A stretch of 7,521 bases of DNA from an uncultured Oscillospiraceae bacterium (GTDB taxonomy: Bacteria > Bacillota > Clostridia > Oscillospirales > Oscillospiraceae). The translations under genes and the position numbers were made by a program. Of this stretch, positions 1-5,486 are shown one piece after another. The notes under the pieces are model-generated. The model did no database searches. It was not told where the DNA came from and was given only the letters and a program-made list of their open reading frames with translations. Where the stretch lies: assembly GCA_958426425.1 (NCBI GenBank), contig CATZYY010000116.1:1-7521 (forward strand), given 5' to 3'. Numbering within the stretch: the first letter of the stretch is position 1; every line of letters starts with the position of its first letter.

Positions 1-1788
1 TCCGTCAGCAAGATCTACACCACCGTAGCGGTGATGCAGCTGGCGGAGGACGGCAAGCTGTCTCTGGACGCTCCGGTGACCCGGTACCTGCCGGAATTCC
101 GCATGGCCGACAGCCGCTATCAGGACATCACCGTGCGGATGCTGCTGAACCACTCCTCCGGCATCATGGGCACTGGCCTCTCCGGCGATGTTCTGTTTGG
201 CAGCAGCGACGCCTCTGCCGCCGACACCCTTCTGGAGGAGCTGTCCGATCAGCGGCTGGTGGCCGACCCCGGCGCTTACAGCGTCTATTGCAACGACGGC
301 TTCACCCTGGCGGAGCTGGTGGTGGAGGCCGTCAGCGGCATGGACTTCATGGACTATGTGGACCGGGAAATTCTGGACCCTCTGGGCCTGGAGAACACCT
401 TTGCCCCCGGGGACGACTTTGATACCGCCCGCCTGGCCAAGACCTACTCCGGCAGCGGCACGGAGGCCCTGCCCCAGGACACCCTCACCGCAGTGGGTGC
501 CGGCGGCCTTTACGCCACCGCCTCGGACTTAGCGGCCTTCGGCGGCGCCCTGACCGGCACCGCCCTGCTGAAAACCGCCTCTCTGGAGGCCATGGCCTAC
601 CCCGAGTACAGCCGGGGCATCTGGCCCGATGACACCCCGGACGCCCTGGCCTTCGGTCTGGGCTGGGACACGGTGGCGTGGTATCCCTTCTGCCAAAGCG
701 GCATCACCGCCCTGGCCAAGGGAGGCGACACCCTCCGCTACCACGCCGCTCTGGTGGTTCTGCCGGAGTATGATATGGCGGCGGCGGTGGTTAGCTCCGG
801 CGGCACCTCCACCTACGACCAGCTGGCGGCCAGTCAGGTCCTGATCGCCGCGCTTTCGGCCCAGGGCGTCACCGTGGACCAGACTGTGCCCACCCTGCCG
901 GAGGCCCAGCCGGCCTCCCTGCCGGCGGAGCTGAAGCAGTACGCCGGATACTACGGCTCCACCTCCGCCCAGTACCAAATCGACCTTGCCGACGACGGCA
1001 CCCTCACCATGAGCTGCCTCACCTATCCCACCCTGGTGCCCACCCAGACCTTCACCTACGTCTCCGACGGCACCTTCCGGGACATCACGGGCCTTGCGGA
1101 ACTGTCCTTTGTAAAGGAGGACAACGGAGAGATCTACCTGTACCAGAAGGCCGTGTCCCCCCTGCCGGGACTGGGCGCCCAACCCATCTCCAACTACGCG
1201 GCGGTGAAGCTGCCGGAAAACACCGTTTCCCCGGAGCTCCAGACCGCCTGGGACACCCTCTTGTCCATGTCCATTCTGCCTATGGACGAGCCCTACAACT
1301 CCCAGGTCTATCTGTCTCTGGGGGAGACCGCCTCCGAGCCGTCGGAACCCATTCCCGGCTACGTGGGCCCCGACCGGATTGAAAGTGAGACCTCCGCCCG
1401 CTTTGCCGTGGCCCTGCCCGGCGTGGGCGGCCGGGACGGCCTGGACTACACCAGAGAGGTCCGGGACGGCGTCACCTGGCTCACCGTCCGGGGCAGCGCC
1501 TACATGGAGGCCTCCGGCGCGCCGGAGCTGTTCACCGGCTCCGGCTGGGCCTACTGCACCATCCAGTCCGACGGCTATGCCCGCTGGTATCAGGTGGGCA
1601 GCGCCGCCGGAAAGGCCATGACCGTCCAGGTGCCCCAGGACGCCGGGTTCTGGGTCTATGACCGCGACGGGCAGGTGGTGGCCTCCTCCGTGCTGGGCCA
1701 CACCGGCGCCGTAACCCTGCCGGAGGAGGGCATGGTGGTCTTCGCCGGAGCTCCAGGCGCCCGGTTCCATCTGCGCTTTGCCGCCTGA
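1..1788 (+). CDS. Serine hydrolase, beta-lactamase/D,D-peptidase fold (5' truncated by window)
   Basis: Partial gene. The frame is open from base 1, so the true start lies upstream. Three landmarks of the class C beta-lactamase / penicillin-binding-like family (Pfam Beta-lactamase, PF00144) are visible. SVSK at bases 1-12 is the SxxK motif with the nucleophilic Ser and general-base Lys. YCN at 286-294 is the Y-x-N motif. KGG at 718-726 sits where the KTG/HxG triad of the oxyanion strand is expected. The catalytic domain ends near base 870. About 300 more residues follow, predicted beta-rich, beginning with a Y-A-G-Y-Y stretch near base 940, as in the C-terminal barrel-like extensions of many such hydrolases. 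No C-terminal membrane helix is seen. The signal peptide or anchor, if any, is outside the window. Substrate is unknown: D-Ala peptides, esters or beta-lactams are all possible, and resistance should not be assumed. It converges on the lacI-type gene across a shared terminator. Confidence 0.88.
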   Translation, partial: SVSKIYTTVAVMQLAEDGKLSLDAPVTRYLPEFRMADSRYQDITVRMLLNHSSGIMGTGLSGDVLFGSSDASAADTLLEELSDQRLVADPGAYSVYCNDGFTLAELVVEAVSGMDFMDYVDREILDPLGLENTFAPGDDFDTARLAKTYSGSGTEALPQDTLTAVGAGGLYATASDLAAFGGALTGTALLKTASLEAMAYPEYSRGIWPDDTPDALAFGLGWDTVAWYPFCQSGITALAKGGDTLRYHAALVVLPEYDMAAAVVSSGGTSTYDQLAASQVLIAALSAQGVTVDQTVPTLPEAQPASLPAELKQYAGYYGSTSAQYQIDLADDGTLTMSCLTYPTLVPTQTFTYVSDGTFRDITGLAELSFVKEDNGEIYLYQKAVSPLPGLGAQPISNYAAVKLPENTVSPELQTAWDTLLSMSILPMDEPYNSQVYLSLGETASEPSEPIPGYVGPDRIESETSARFAVALPGVGGRDGLDYTREVRDGVTWLTVRGSAYMEASGAPELFTGSGWAYCTIQSDGYARWYQVGSAAGKAMTVQVPQDAGFWVYDRDGQVVASSVLGHTGAVTLPEEGMVVFAGAPGARFHLRFAA

Positions 1789-1802
1789 GGAAGCAAAACG
1801 AC

Positions 1803-1842
1803 AACAGGCCCCGCTGCATTGTGCAGCGGGGCCTGTTCTTTT
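1803..1842. terminator. Bidirectional intrinsic terminator between convergent genes
   Basis: Perfect 16-bp stem (1803-1818 with 1822-1837) and a 3-nt loop TTG, GC-rich at its core. On the plus strand it runs into TTCTTTT, 15 bp after the hydrolase stop. On the minus strand the stem lies 13 bp beyond the LacI-family stop and is followed by GTCGTTTTG, a weaker T-run, so it probably serves both genes. Confidence 0.9.
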
Positions 1843-1850
1843 CCGATTTC

Positions 1851-2867
1851 TCAGCGGTCCGAGTGGGACCAGGTGTGCGTCTGGTTGTAGGGCTTGTAGG
1901 CAGAGGTCAGCACCTTTTCAAAAATTGGGGCGTCCGGCTTTTCCACCCGGTGGAGAATCTGTTCTCCGGCGGCGTCGCCCAGCTCCTCCACCGGCTGGAT
2001 GATGGTGTCCATCTGGTCGGCATAGAGGGCGTACACGGCGGCATCATAGTCCACGAAGCTTACCAGGTCAATGTCCTTCGCCAGCTGGATGCCCTTTTGG
2101 TGGAGGTAGATAATGGTCTCCGAGGCCATGAGGCCCTGACAGACGATAATGGCGTCGCACTTGCGCTCCAGCAGCTCCTCCAGGCACCCGGCGGCGCTCT
2201 TTTCCATGGAGTCGCCGTAGCGGATCAGGTCCGGGTCCTCCGGCAATCCGCAGTCGGCCATGGCCTGCTGATAGGCGGAGATCCGCTCCACGGTGGTGGA
2301 CAGCCGGGGCAGTCCGCCGATGATGCCGATGCGGCGGTCCCCCTTGCCGGCCAGACGGCAGACGGAGCGGTAAATGGGCTGGAAGTTGGACACGCAGACG
2401 GAGGAGTACTTCTTGGTCTCAAAGGTACGGTCCACCAGCACCACCGGGAATCCGGCGGGAATCAGCTCGTCAAAGCGCTGGAAATCATCCATGGTACTGG
2501 CGATCAGCAGCCCGTCCACCAGCCCGGCGGTCAGCAGCCGGATGTTGGTCTCCTCCCGGTCCATGTCCTCCTTGGTGTTGGCGATAATCAGCTGATAGCC
2601 GTGGGCGGAGAGGTAGTTCTCCACCGACTCGATCATGGTGGCAAAGAACTTGTTGGCAATATCGGGCACAATAAAGCCGATGGTCCGCTTTTTGCCGGTG
2701 CGGAAACTGCGGGCAGAGGCATCGGGGGTGTAGCCCAGCTCCGCAATGGCCTTGTAGACCTTCTCCTTGGTCTCACTGGAGACATAGCGGGTGTTGTTGA
2801 TGGTGTGGGACACGGTGGCGGTGGAGACCCCGGCCAGCCGGGCCACATCGGAAATGGTGACTTTCAT
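1851..2867 (-). CDS. LacI-family transcriptional regulator, probable regulator of itself and gap
   Basis: Full-length regulator of 338 residues, the usual LacI/GalR size. The N-terminal helix-turn-helix (about residues 3-25, with ISDVARLAGVSTATVSHTIN) closely resembles that of PurR. A hinge region follows (about 46-60), then a periplasmic-binding-protein-like effector domain (about 61-330, starting RTIGFIVPDIANKFF). An ATG nine bases upstream (2876) is disfavoured because the Shine-Dalgarno AAGAGGG (2877-2883) abuts it. The ATG at 2867 has 9-nt spacing and gives the canonical MKVTISDVA start. The hinge residue that is usually Leu in ARSL, and which intercalates at the operator's central CpG, is Phe55 (ARSF). 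The gene is divergent from gap; both leaders carry TTGCGCAA-type palindromes. This suggests autoregulation and control of gap. The effector is not deducible. The usual gap regulator of Firmicutes, CggR, belongs to a different family. Confidence 0.93.
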   Translation of the reverse strand: MKVTISDVARLAGVSTATVSHTINNTRYVSSETKEKVYKAIAELGYTPDASARSFRTGKKRTIGFIVPDIANKFFATMIESVENYLSAHGYQLIIANTKEDMDREETNIRLLTAGLVDGLLIASTMDDFQRFDELIPAGFPVVLVDRTFETKKYSSVCVSNFQPIYRSVCRLAGKGDRRIGIIGGLPRLSTTVERISAYQQAMADCGLPEDPDLIRYGDSMEKSAAGCLEELLERKCDAIIVCQGLMASETIIYLHQKGIQLAKDIDLVSFVDYDAAVYALYADQMDTIIQPVEELGDAAGEQILHRVEKPDAPIFEKVLTSAYKPYNQTHTWSHSDR

Positions 2868-2882
2868 GGTTCTCATCCCTCT

Positions 2883-2890
2883 TTGCGCAA
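2883..2890. promoter_or_regulatory. Candidate operator O2 in the regulator's own leader
   Basis: Perfect palindrome TTGCGCAA with a central CpG, as LacI-family operators have. The flanked 10-mer TTTGCGCAAT (2882-2891) recurs exactly at 3108-3117 in the gap leader. It overlaps the end of the regulator's Shine-Dalgarno, so bound protein would block the transcript start region and possibly transcription elongation. Confidence 0.5.
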
Positions 2891-2902
2891 TGGTGGATTC
2901 CC

Positions 2903-2910
2903 TTGCGTAA
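2903..2910. promoter_or_regulatory. Candidate operator O1 in the regulator's own leader
   Basis: TTGCGTAA differs from the neighbouring TTGCGCAA palindrome by one base and keeps the central CpG. Centre-to-centre spacing to the site at 2883-2890 is 20 bp, about two helical turns, so two dimers could sit on the same face. It lies about 10-17 bp downstream of the predicted transcription start. Confidence 0.42.
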
Positions 2911-2918
2911 ACAATTAG

Positions 2919-2954
2919 CTATTTCAGTATAGGACACCTTTTCGCCGGCGTCAA
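2919..2954 (-). promoter_or_regulatory. Sigma-70-type promoter of the LacI-family gene
   Basis: On the minus strand TTGACG (2954-2949) and TATACT (2931-2926) are separated by 17 bp. Each box matches consensus at five of six bases. The predicted start is near 2919, giving a leader of about 52 nt that contains both candidate operators. Confidence 0.75.
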
Positions 2955-3052
2955 GGGCTTTTCTGATGGAGTTCGCAGTTTTTTCCCGTTTTCCGTTGTT
3001 TTCTTATAAAATATTCACAACGTAACCGAATAAATGTTATCTGAAATGACGA

Positions 3053-3088
3053 TTGTCAAACAGCGGCGGGTATGCTAGTATACAAATA
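3053..3088 (+). promoter_or_regulatory. Promoter of gap with extended -10
   Basis: TTGTCA (3053-3058), a 17-bp spacer, then TAGTAT (3076-3081) preceded by TGC, an extended -10 element. The predicted start is near 3088, giving a leader of about 84 nt. The strong layout fits a highly expressed glycolytic gene. Confidence 0.7.
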
Positions 3089-3100
3089 TAAACGATTACA

Positions 3101-3124
3101 TGAAACGTTTGCGCAATCGTTTCA
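3101..3124. promoter_or_regulatory. 24-bp near-perfect palindrome, candidate operator of gap
   Basis: Arms TGAAACG (3101-3107) and CGTTTCA (3118-3124) flank a TTGCGCAA core (3109-3116). Only one base pair breaks the symmetry, and the centre is a CpG. A second CpG-centred palindrome, AAACGTTT (3103-3110), overlaps it. It sits about 13-36 bp downstream of the predicted transcription start, a position typical of roadblock repression. Its core 10-mer is shared with the regulator's own leader. Confidence 0.6.
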
Positions 3125-3153
3125 AATGGGCGCCCGGGAGGCGTACCGTATTT

Positions 3154-3169
3154 TGAAAGGAGTCTTTCA
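3154..3169 (+). promoter_or_regulatory. Shine-Dalgarno of gap inside a small hairpin
   Basis: TGAAAG (3154-3159) can pair with CTTTCA (3164-3169) around the loop GAGT, so the ribosome-binding site GAAAGGAG is part stem, part loop. A 6-bp A/T-rich stem is weak. It might modulate translation slightly or be coincidental. Confidence 0.3.
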
Positions 3170-3171
3170 TT

Positions 3172-4185
3172 ATGATCACCAAAATCGGCATCAATGGCTT
3201 CGGCCGCATCGGCCGCCTGGTCTTCCGCGCGGCTCTGAATCGGGACGATGTGGAGGTCGTCGGTCTGAACGATCCCTTCATGAACCCCGAGTACATGGCT
3301 TACATGCTCAAGTACGACAGCGTCCACGGCAAGTTCCCCGGCGAGGTCACCTCTGAGGATGGCGCCCTGGTTGTCAACGGCAAGAAGTATCCCGTGTTCA
3401 CCGCCATGGAGGTCAAGGACATTCCCTGGGCCAGCGTGGGCGCCGAGTATATCTGCGAGTGCACCGGCAAGCACCTGAGCAAGGATCTGTGCCAGGGCCA
3501 CATCGACGCCGGCGCCAAGCACGTCATCATGGGCGCTCCCTCCAAGGACGACACCCCGATGTTCGTCATGGGCGTCAACAACACCAAGTACACCTCCGAC
3601 ATGACCTTCGTCTCCAACGCCTCCTGCACCACCAACTGCCTGGCCCCCATCGCCAAGGTTCTGCATGAGAACTTCGGCATCGTGGAAGGCCTGATGACCA
3701 CCGTGCACTCCGTCACTCCCACTCAGAAGCTGCTGGACGGCGCTTCCCTGAAGGATTGGCGCGGCGGCCGTGCTGCTACCGGCAACATCATCCCCTCCTC
3801 CACCGGCGCTGCCAAGGCCGTGGGCAAGGTCATCCCCGAGCTCAACGGCAAGCTGACCGGCATGAGCATGCGTGTTCCCACCCTGGACGTGTCCGTTGTG
3901 GACCTGACCGCCAAGCTGGCTAAGCCCGCCACCTATGAGCAGATCTGCGAGGCCATGAAGGCTGCCTCCGAGGGCGAGCTGAAGGGCGTTCTGGGCTACA
4001 CCGACGAGGACGTTGTCTCCTCCGACTTCCTGGGCGATCCCCGCACCTCCATCTTCGACAAGAAGGCCGGCATCGCTCTGACCGACACCTTCGTGAAGGT
4101 TGTCTCCTGGTATGACAACGAGTGCGGCTACTCCAACAAGATGGTGGACCTGATCCGCTACATGTCCTCTGTGGACCACAAGTAA
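3172..4185 (+). CDS. gap: Glyceraldehyde-3-phosphate dehydrogenase, type I, NAD-dependent
   Basis: Cytosolic glycolytic enzyme. It oxidises and phosphorylates glyceraldehyde 3-phosphate to 1,3-bisphosphoglycerate with NAD+. The 337-residue length is normal. The N-terminal Rossmann motif is GINGFGRIGR (residues 6-15). Asp34 in LNDPF is the residue expected to favour NAD over NADP. The catalytic nucleophile is Cys152 in ASCTTNC and the base is His179 in TTVHS. The C-terminal WYDNECGYSNK motif is intact. The DWRGGR and NIIPSSTGAAKAVGKV segments resemble the E. coli GapA/eukaryotic type more than Bacillus GapA. Start choice: GAAAGGAG (3155-3162) lies 9 nt before the ATG. The gene stands alone; no pgk or tpi follows before the terminator. 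The divergent LacI-family regulator and the palindrome in the leader suggest dedicated repression or modulation. Confidence 0.98.
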   Translation: MITKIGINGFGRIGRLVFRAALNRDDVEVVGLNDPFMNPEYMAYMLKYDSVHGKFPGEVTSEDGALVVNGKKYPVFTAMEVKDIPWASVGAEYICECTGKHLSKDLCQGHIDAGAKHVIMGAPSKDDTPMFVMGVNNTKYTSDMTFVSNASCTTNCLAPIAKVLHENFGIVEGLMTTVHSVTPTQKLLDGASLKDWRGGRAATGNIIPSSTGAAKAVGKVIPELNGKLTGMSMRVPTLDVSVVDLTAKLAKPATYEQICEAMKAASEGELKGVLGYTDEDVVSSDFLGDPRTSIFDKKAGIALTDTFVKVVSWYDNECGYSNKMVDLIRYMSSVDHK

Positions 4186-4213
4186 GAAACGCCTCCCGCG
4201 TTTTGTATAGTGC

Positions 4214-4252
4214 CGCGGCGGCCTGGACCATTGGTCCGGGCCGCCGTGTTTT
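4214..4252 (+). terminator. Intrinsic terminator of gap
   Basis: GC-rich stem of 16 pairs (4214-4229 with 4233-4248, two G-T/G-U positions), loop ATT, followed by TTTT (4249-4252). It begins 28 bp after the gap stop, which supports a single-gene transcript. Confidence 0.88.
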
Positions 4253-4255
4253 CAT

Positions 4256-4290
4256 GAAAAGCGCCCGCCCGGAATACCGGGCGGGCGCTG
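4256..4290 (-). terminator. Intrinsic terminator of the zinc-ribbon membrane protein gene
   Basis: Perfect 13-bp stem (4260-4272 with 4277-4289) with a 4-nt loop. Read on the minus strand it is followed by a TTTT run (4259-4256). It lies about 21 bp beyond the stop of the minus-strand gene and back to back with the gap terminator. Confidence 0.85.
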
Positions 4291-4310
4291 TCAGTTGAGA
4301 TGCAGTCCGC

Positions 4311-4922
4311 TCAACGGTCTTCCTCCGGCTCCGCTCCGTCGGCGGAAAAGCCGCAGTGGACACAGGAGAAGCGGAGAAGGGCGAAGACATTGGCTTGCTT
4401 GGCGATCCAGGCGCCGCAGGCGGGACAGCGCAGGGTCCAAAGCGCGATCAGCGACGGCACCAGCAGCACCACTCCGATCACCAGCAATACGGGGGAAACG
4501 CCCAGGGGAATGGCCGCCGCCAGGGCCAGGAGCCCCACAGCCGCGCCCAGCAGGACCAGCCGCACCTTCCGCCGGAAGGCAGCGGGAGAGGCCGCGGTGC
4601 GGGGGCCGGTCCGCAGTTCCCCGCCGCCGTTGGCCACGGAGGTATGACAGTGGGGGCAGGTATAGTTCCACAGCAGCAGCCCGCTGCGCAGATTTATCCG
4701 GGCGCCGCAGAAGGGGCAGAACGCCAGCGTCAGCCGCAGGCACAGCCCTGCCAGGATCACCGCCGCCCCGGCGATCATGCCTGAAACAGACAGGCGGACC
4801 ACCCCCTGATAGCCGCAGTAAAGAATCACCGCGCCTGCGATCACCAGCATCGGCGACAAGGCCACCCGCAGCCGGAAAAAGCGCGCCTTGCGCTGTCGGG
4901 TCTCCGTGTCCATGGAGTTCAT
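4311..4922 (-). CDS. Membrane protein with duplicated [TM hairpin + zinc ribbon] units
   Basis: I do not recognise a named family. The 203-residue product has a visible internal duplication. Unit 1 has two hydrophobic helices (about 20-38 and 46-66), then a zinc ribbon with Cys69-x2-Cys72 and Cys89-x2-Cys92. Unit 2 has two hydrophobic helices (about 120-138 and 142-163), then a second ribbon with Cys166-x2-Cys169 and Cys187-x2-Cys190. The spacings between Cys pairs are nearly equal (16 and 17 residues). Each ribbon follows directly on a helix and so should lie at the membrane face; by the basic N-terminus (RQRKARFFRLR) this is probably the cytoplasmic face. The acidic tail EPEEDR ends the protein. 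Start: ATG at 4922 with AGGGGGTGG 4 nt upstream (core G-run about 8 nt away). A longer in-frame start at 5024 would cross the hairpin region without a ribosome site. Function unknown; metal or protein binding is only a guess. Confidence 0.8.
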   Translation of the reverse strand: MNSMDTETRQRKARFFRLRVALSPMLVIAGAVILYCGYQGVVRLSVSGMIAGAAVILAGLCLRLTLAFCPFCGARINLRSGLLLWNYTCPHCHTSVANGGGELRTGPRTAASPAAFRRKVRLVLLGAAVGLLALAAAIPLGVSPVLLVIGVVLLVPSLIALWTLRCPACGAWIAKQANVFALLRFSCVHCGFSADGAEPEEDR

Positions 4923-4942
4923 AAAGCCACCCCCTATATGTT

Positions 4943-4978
4943 TTCTATAACAATACGCCTCCGGCAAATTCCTGCCAA
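4943..4978 (-). promoter_or_regulatory. Possible promoter of the zinc-ribbon gene
   Basis: On the minus strand TTGGCA (4978-4973), 17 bp, then TATTGT (4955-4950), with a predicted start near 4943. It overlaps the long hairpin at 4955-4999, so either the promoter or the hairpin role may be fortuitous. The gene might instead be read from the promoter at 5385-5420. Confidence 0.35.
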
Positions 4979-4999
4979 GCAGGAATCCGCCAAAGGCGT
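4955..4999 (-). repeat. 45-nt hairpin that is complete only in minus-strand RNA
   Basis: Nested arms ACGCCT/AGGCGT, GGC/GCC and ATTCCTGC/GCAGGAAT surround the loop CAA (4976-4978). Between the arm blocks lie CC opposite AA, and AA opposite CC. On the plus strand these are mismatches. On the minus strand they become four G-U pairs, giving a continuous stem of about 19 pairs. The strand asymmetry argues for selection on a minus-strand transcript. The downstream ATTGTTAT is only a weak U-tract, so the element could be a poor terminator, an RNA stabiliser or a leader structure. Confidence 0.6.
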
Positions 5000-5023
5000 T
5001 TACCTGTCTCCATATACAGCACA

Positions 5024-5056
5024 ACCCCCCGCTCGCTCCAACGACGAACGGGGGGT
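5024..5056 (-). terminator. Hairpin after the amber-interrupted minus-strand frame
   Basis: A 12-pair stem (5056-5045 with 5035-5024 on the minus strand) includes six consecutive C-G pairs and a 9-nt loop. One position is C opposite A on the plus strand but a G-U pair on the minus strand, again favouring minus-strand RNA. It lies 31 bp beyond the TAA at 5089-5087. The trailing TTGTGCTGT is only modestly T-rich, so termination is plausible rather than certain. Confidence 0.5.
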
Positions 5057-5086
5057 CTACTCCTGGATCGGATTTTCCAATACTTG

Positions 5087-5365
5087 TTACCTCTTGCTTT
5101 CTTCGGTTACCGTTCGGATGCTGGGGAACAATGCTGGGGTAATGGGAAACTCAGGTTTGCCAATCCATAAAACATCAGGTACACGCAGACGTCTGCTCTG
5201 GTTCTTACCAAAACGCTTGTTCTCGTGTTGCTCATCAGAGTGAGGTGTGTTTCGTCTTTGGGTCTTCCGGAGTTCGCTGTTGTTTTGCTGGGTTTGAGGA
5301 ATTCCTCGTTCCGAACGGCGCTGGGATTCAGGATATTCTTGGGACCTCTGAGCTAACTAGCCCAT
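5087..5365 (-). pseudogene. Small ORF with amber third codon (decayed, recoded, or part of an RNA)
   Basis: Not a recognised family. GGAAAGGAG (5382-5374) lies 8 nt before ATG (5365), which is followed by GGC and then TAG (5359-5357). The same frame then runs without a stop for 89 codons to TAA (5089-5087), with no alternative ATG, GTG or TTG start near the ribosome site. The conceptual product is hydrophilic and basic at first (many Q, N, R, E). Its C-terminal part is more protein-like: RRLRVPDVLWIGKPEFPITP and onward. Third codon positions lack the strong GC bias of the neighbouring genes, so it is foreign, decayed or not coding. Readings, in my order of likelihood: a pseudogene or repeat copy with a nonsense mutation; a structured RNA whose first codons are fortuitous; amber read-through. 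A consensus promoter upstream and hairpins downstream suggest it is transcribed. Confidence 0.35.
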
Positions 5366-5384
5366 TGGACTCACTCCTTTCCTG

Positions 5385-5420
5385 TGTCTATAATATACAA
5401 TAACCTTTTTATTTTGTCAA
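5385..5420 (-). promoter_or_regulatory. Consensus promoter of the low-GC island
   Basis: On the minus strand perfect TTGACA (5420-5415), 17 bp, then TATATT (5397-5392). The predicted start is near 5385, only about 20 nt before the ATG at 5365. It is among the best promoters in the window. Confidence 0.7.
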
Positions 5421-5424
5421 TGGG

Positions 5425-5486
5425 ATTTGTGCAATTTTACGTTTTTCATAAATGCCAATCGATTGCCGACAGCAAGGTGCACAAAT
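5425..5486. repeat. 9-bp inverted repeat enclosing 44 bp
   Basis: ATTTGTGCA (5425-5433) and TGCACAAAT (5478-5486) are exact reverse complements. CAATCGATTG (5456-5465), a perfect 10-bp palindrome, lies at the middle. The whole lies between the stop of the FliB-like gene and the island promoter. It could be an ill-formed terminator of the crp-fliB-like operon (no T-run follows), an operator pair or the edge of an inserted element. Confidence 0.35.

Larger units (their letters stand above)
2868..3171. other. Divergent lacI-gap intergenic regulatory region
   Basis: This 304-bp gene-free stretch is clearly AT-richer than the flanking genes, especially at 2965-3100. It holds two divergent promoters, three CpG-centred LacI-type palindromes and both ribosome-binding sites. 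The lacI-side and gap-side sites are 206-226 bp apart, a distance at which looping between bound dimers is possible. No small ORF with a credible ribosome site was found inside it. Confidence 0.8.

Noticed and set aside
1821..2918. Long plus-strand open frame of 365 codons
   Set aside because: Antisense shadow of the LacI-family gene, with Gly/His/Val-rich nonsense composition and a start inside the terminator.
2994..3022. Inverted repeat CGTTGT / ACAACG upstream of the gap promoter
   Set aside because: Only 6-bp arms with a 17-bp gap in AT-rich DNA; within chance expectation.
3128..3143. GC-rich hairpin in the gap leader (CGCC/GGCG)
   Set aside because: A four-pair stem is too short to support an attenuator or riboswitch claim.
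3037..4179. Long minus-strand open frame of 380 codons
   Set aside because: Antisense shadow of gap, a product of high GC and codon bias.
4938..5243. Plus-strand 101-codon open frame across the island
   Set aside because: No ribosome site, crosses both hairpins, and runs antisense to the better-supported promoter, Shine-Dalgarno and frame on the minus strand.
5340..5365. tRNA-like D-arm string (AGCTCAG) on the minus strand after the ATG
   Set aside because: No matching D-stem closure, anticodon arm, T-loop or acceptor pairing could be found.
5024..5385. tmRNA, RNase P RNA or 6S RNA in the island
   Set aside because: Looked for tmRNA ends and tag peptide and for RNase P conserved blocks; none were present. 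No long 6S-like bubble structure was evident.
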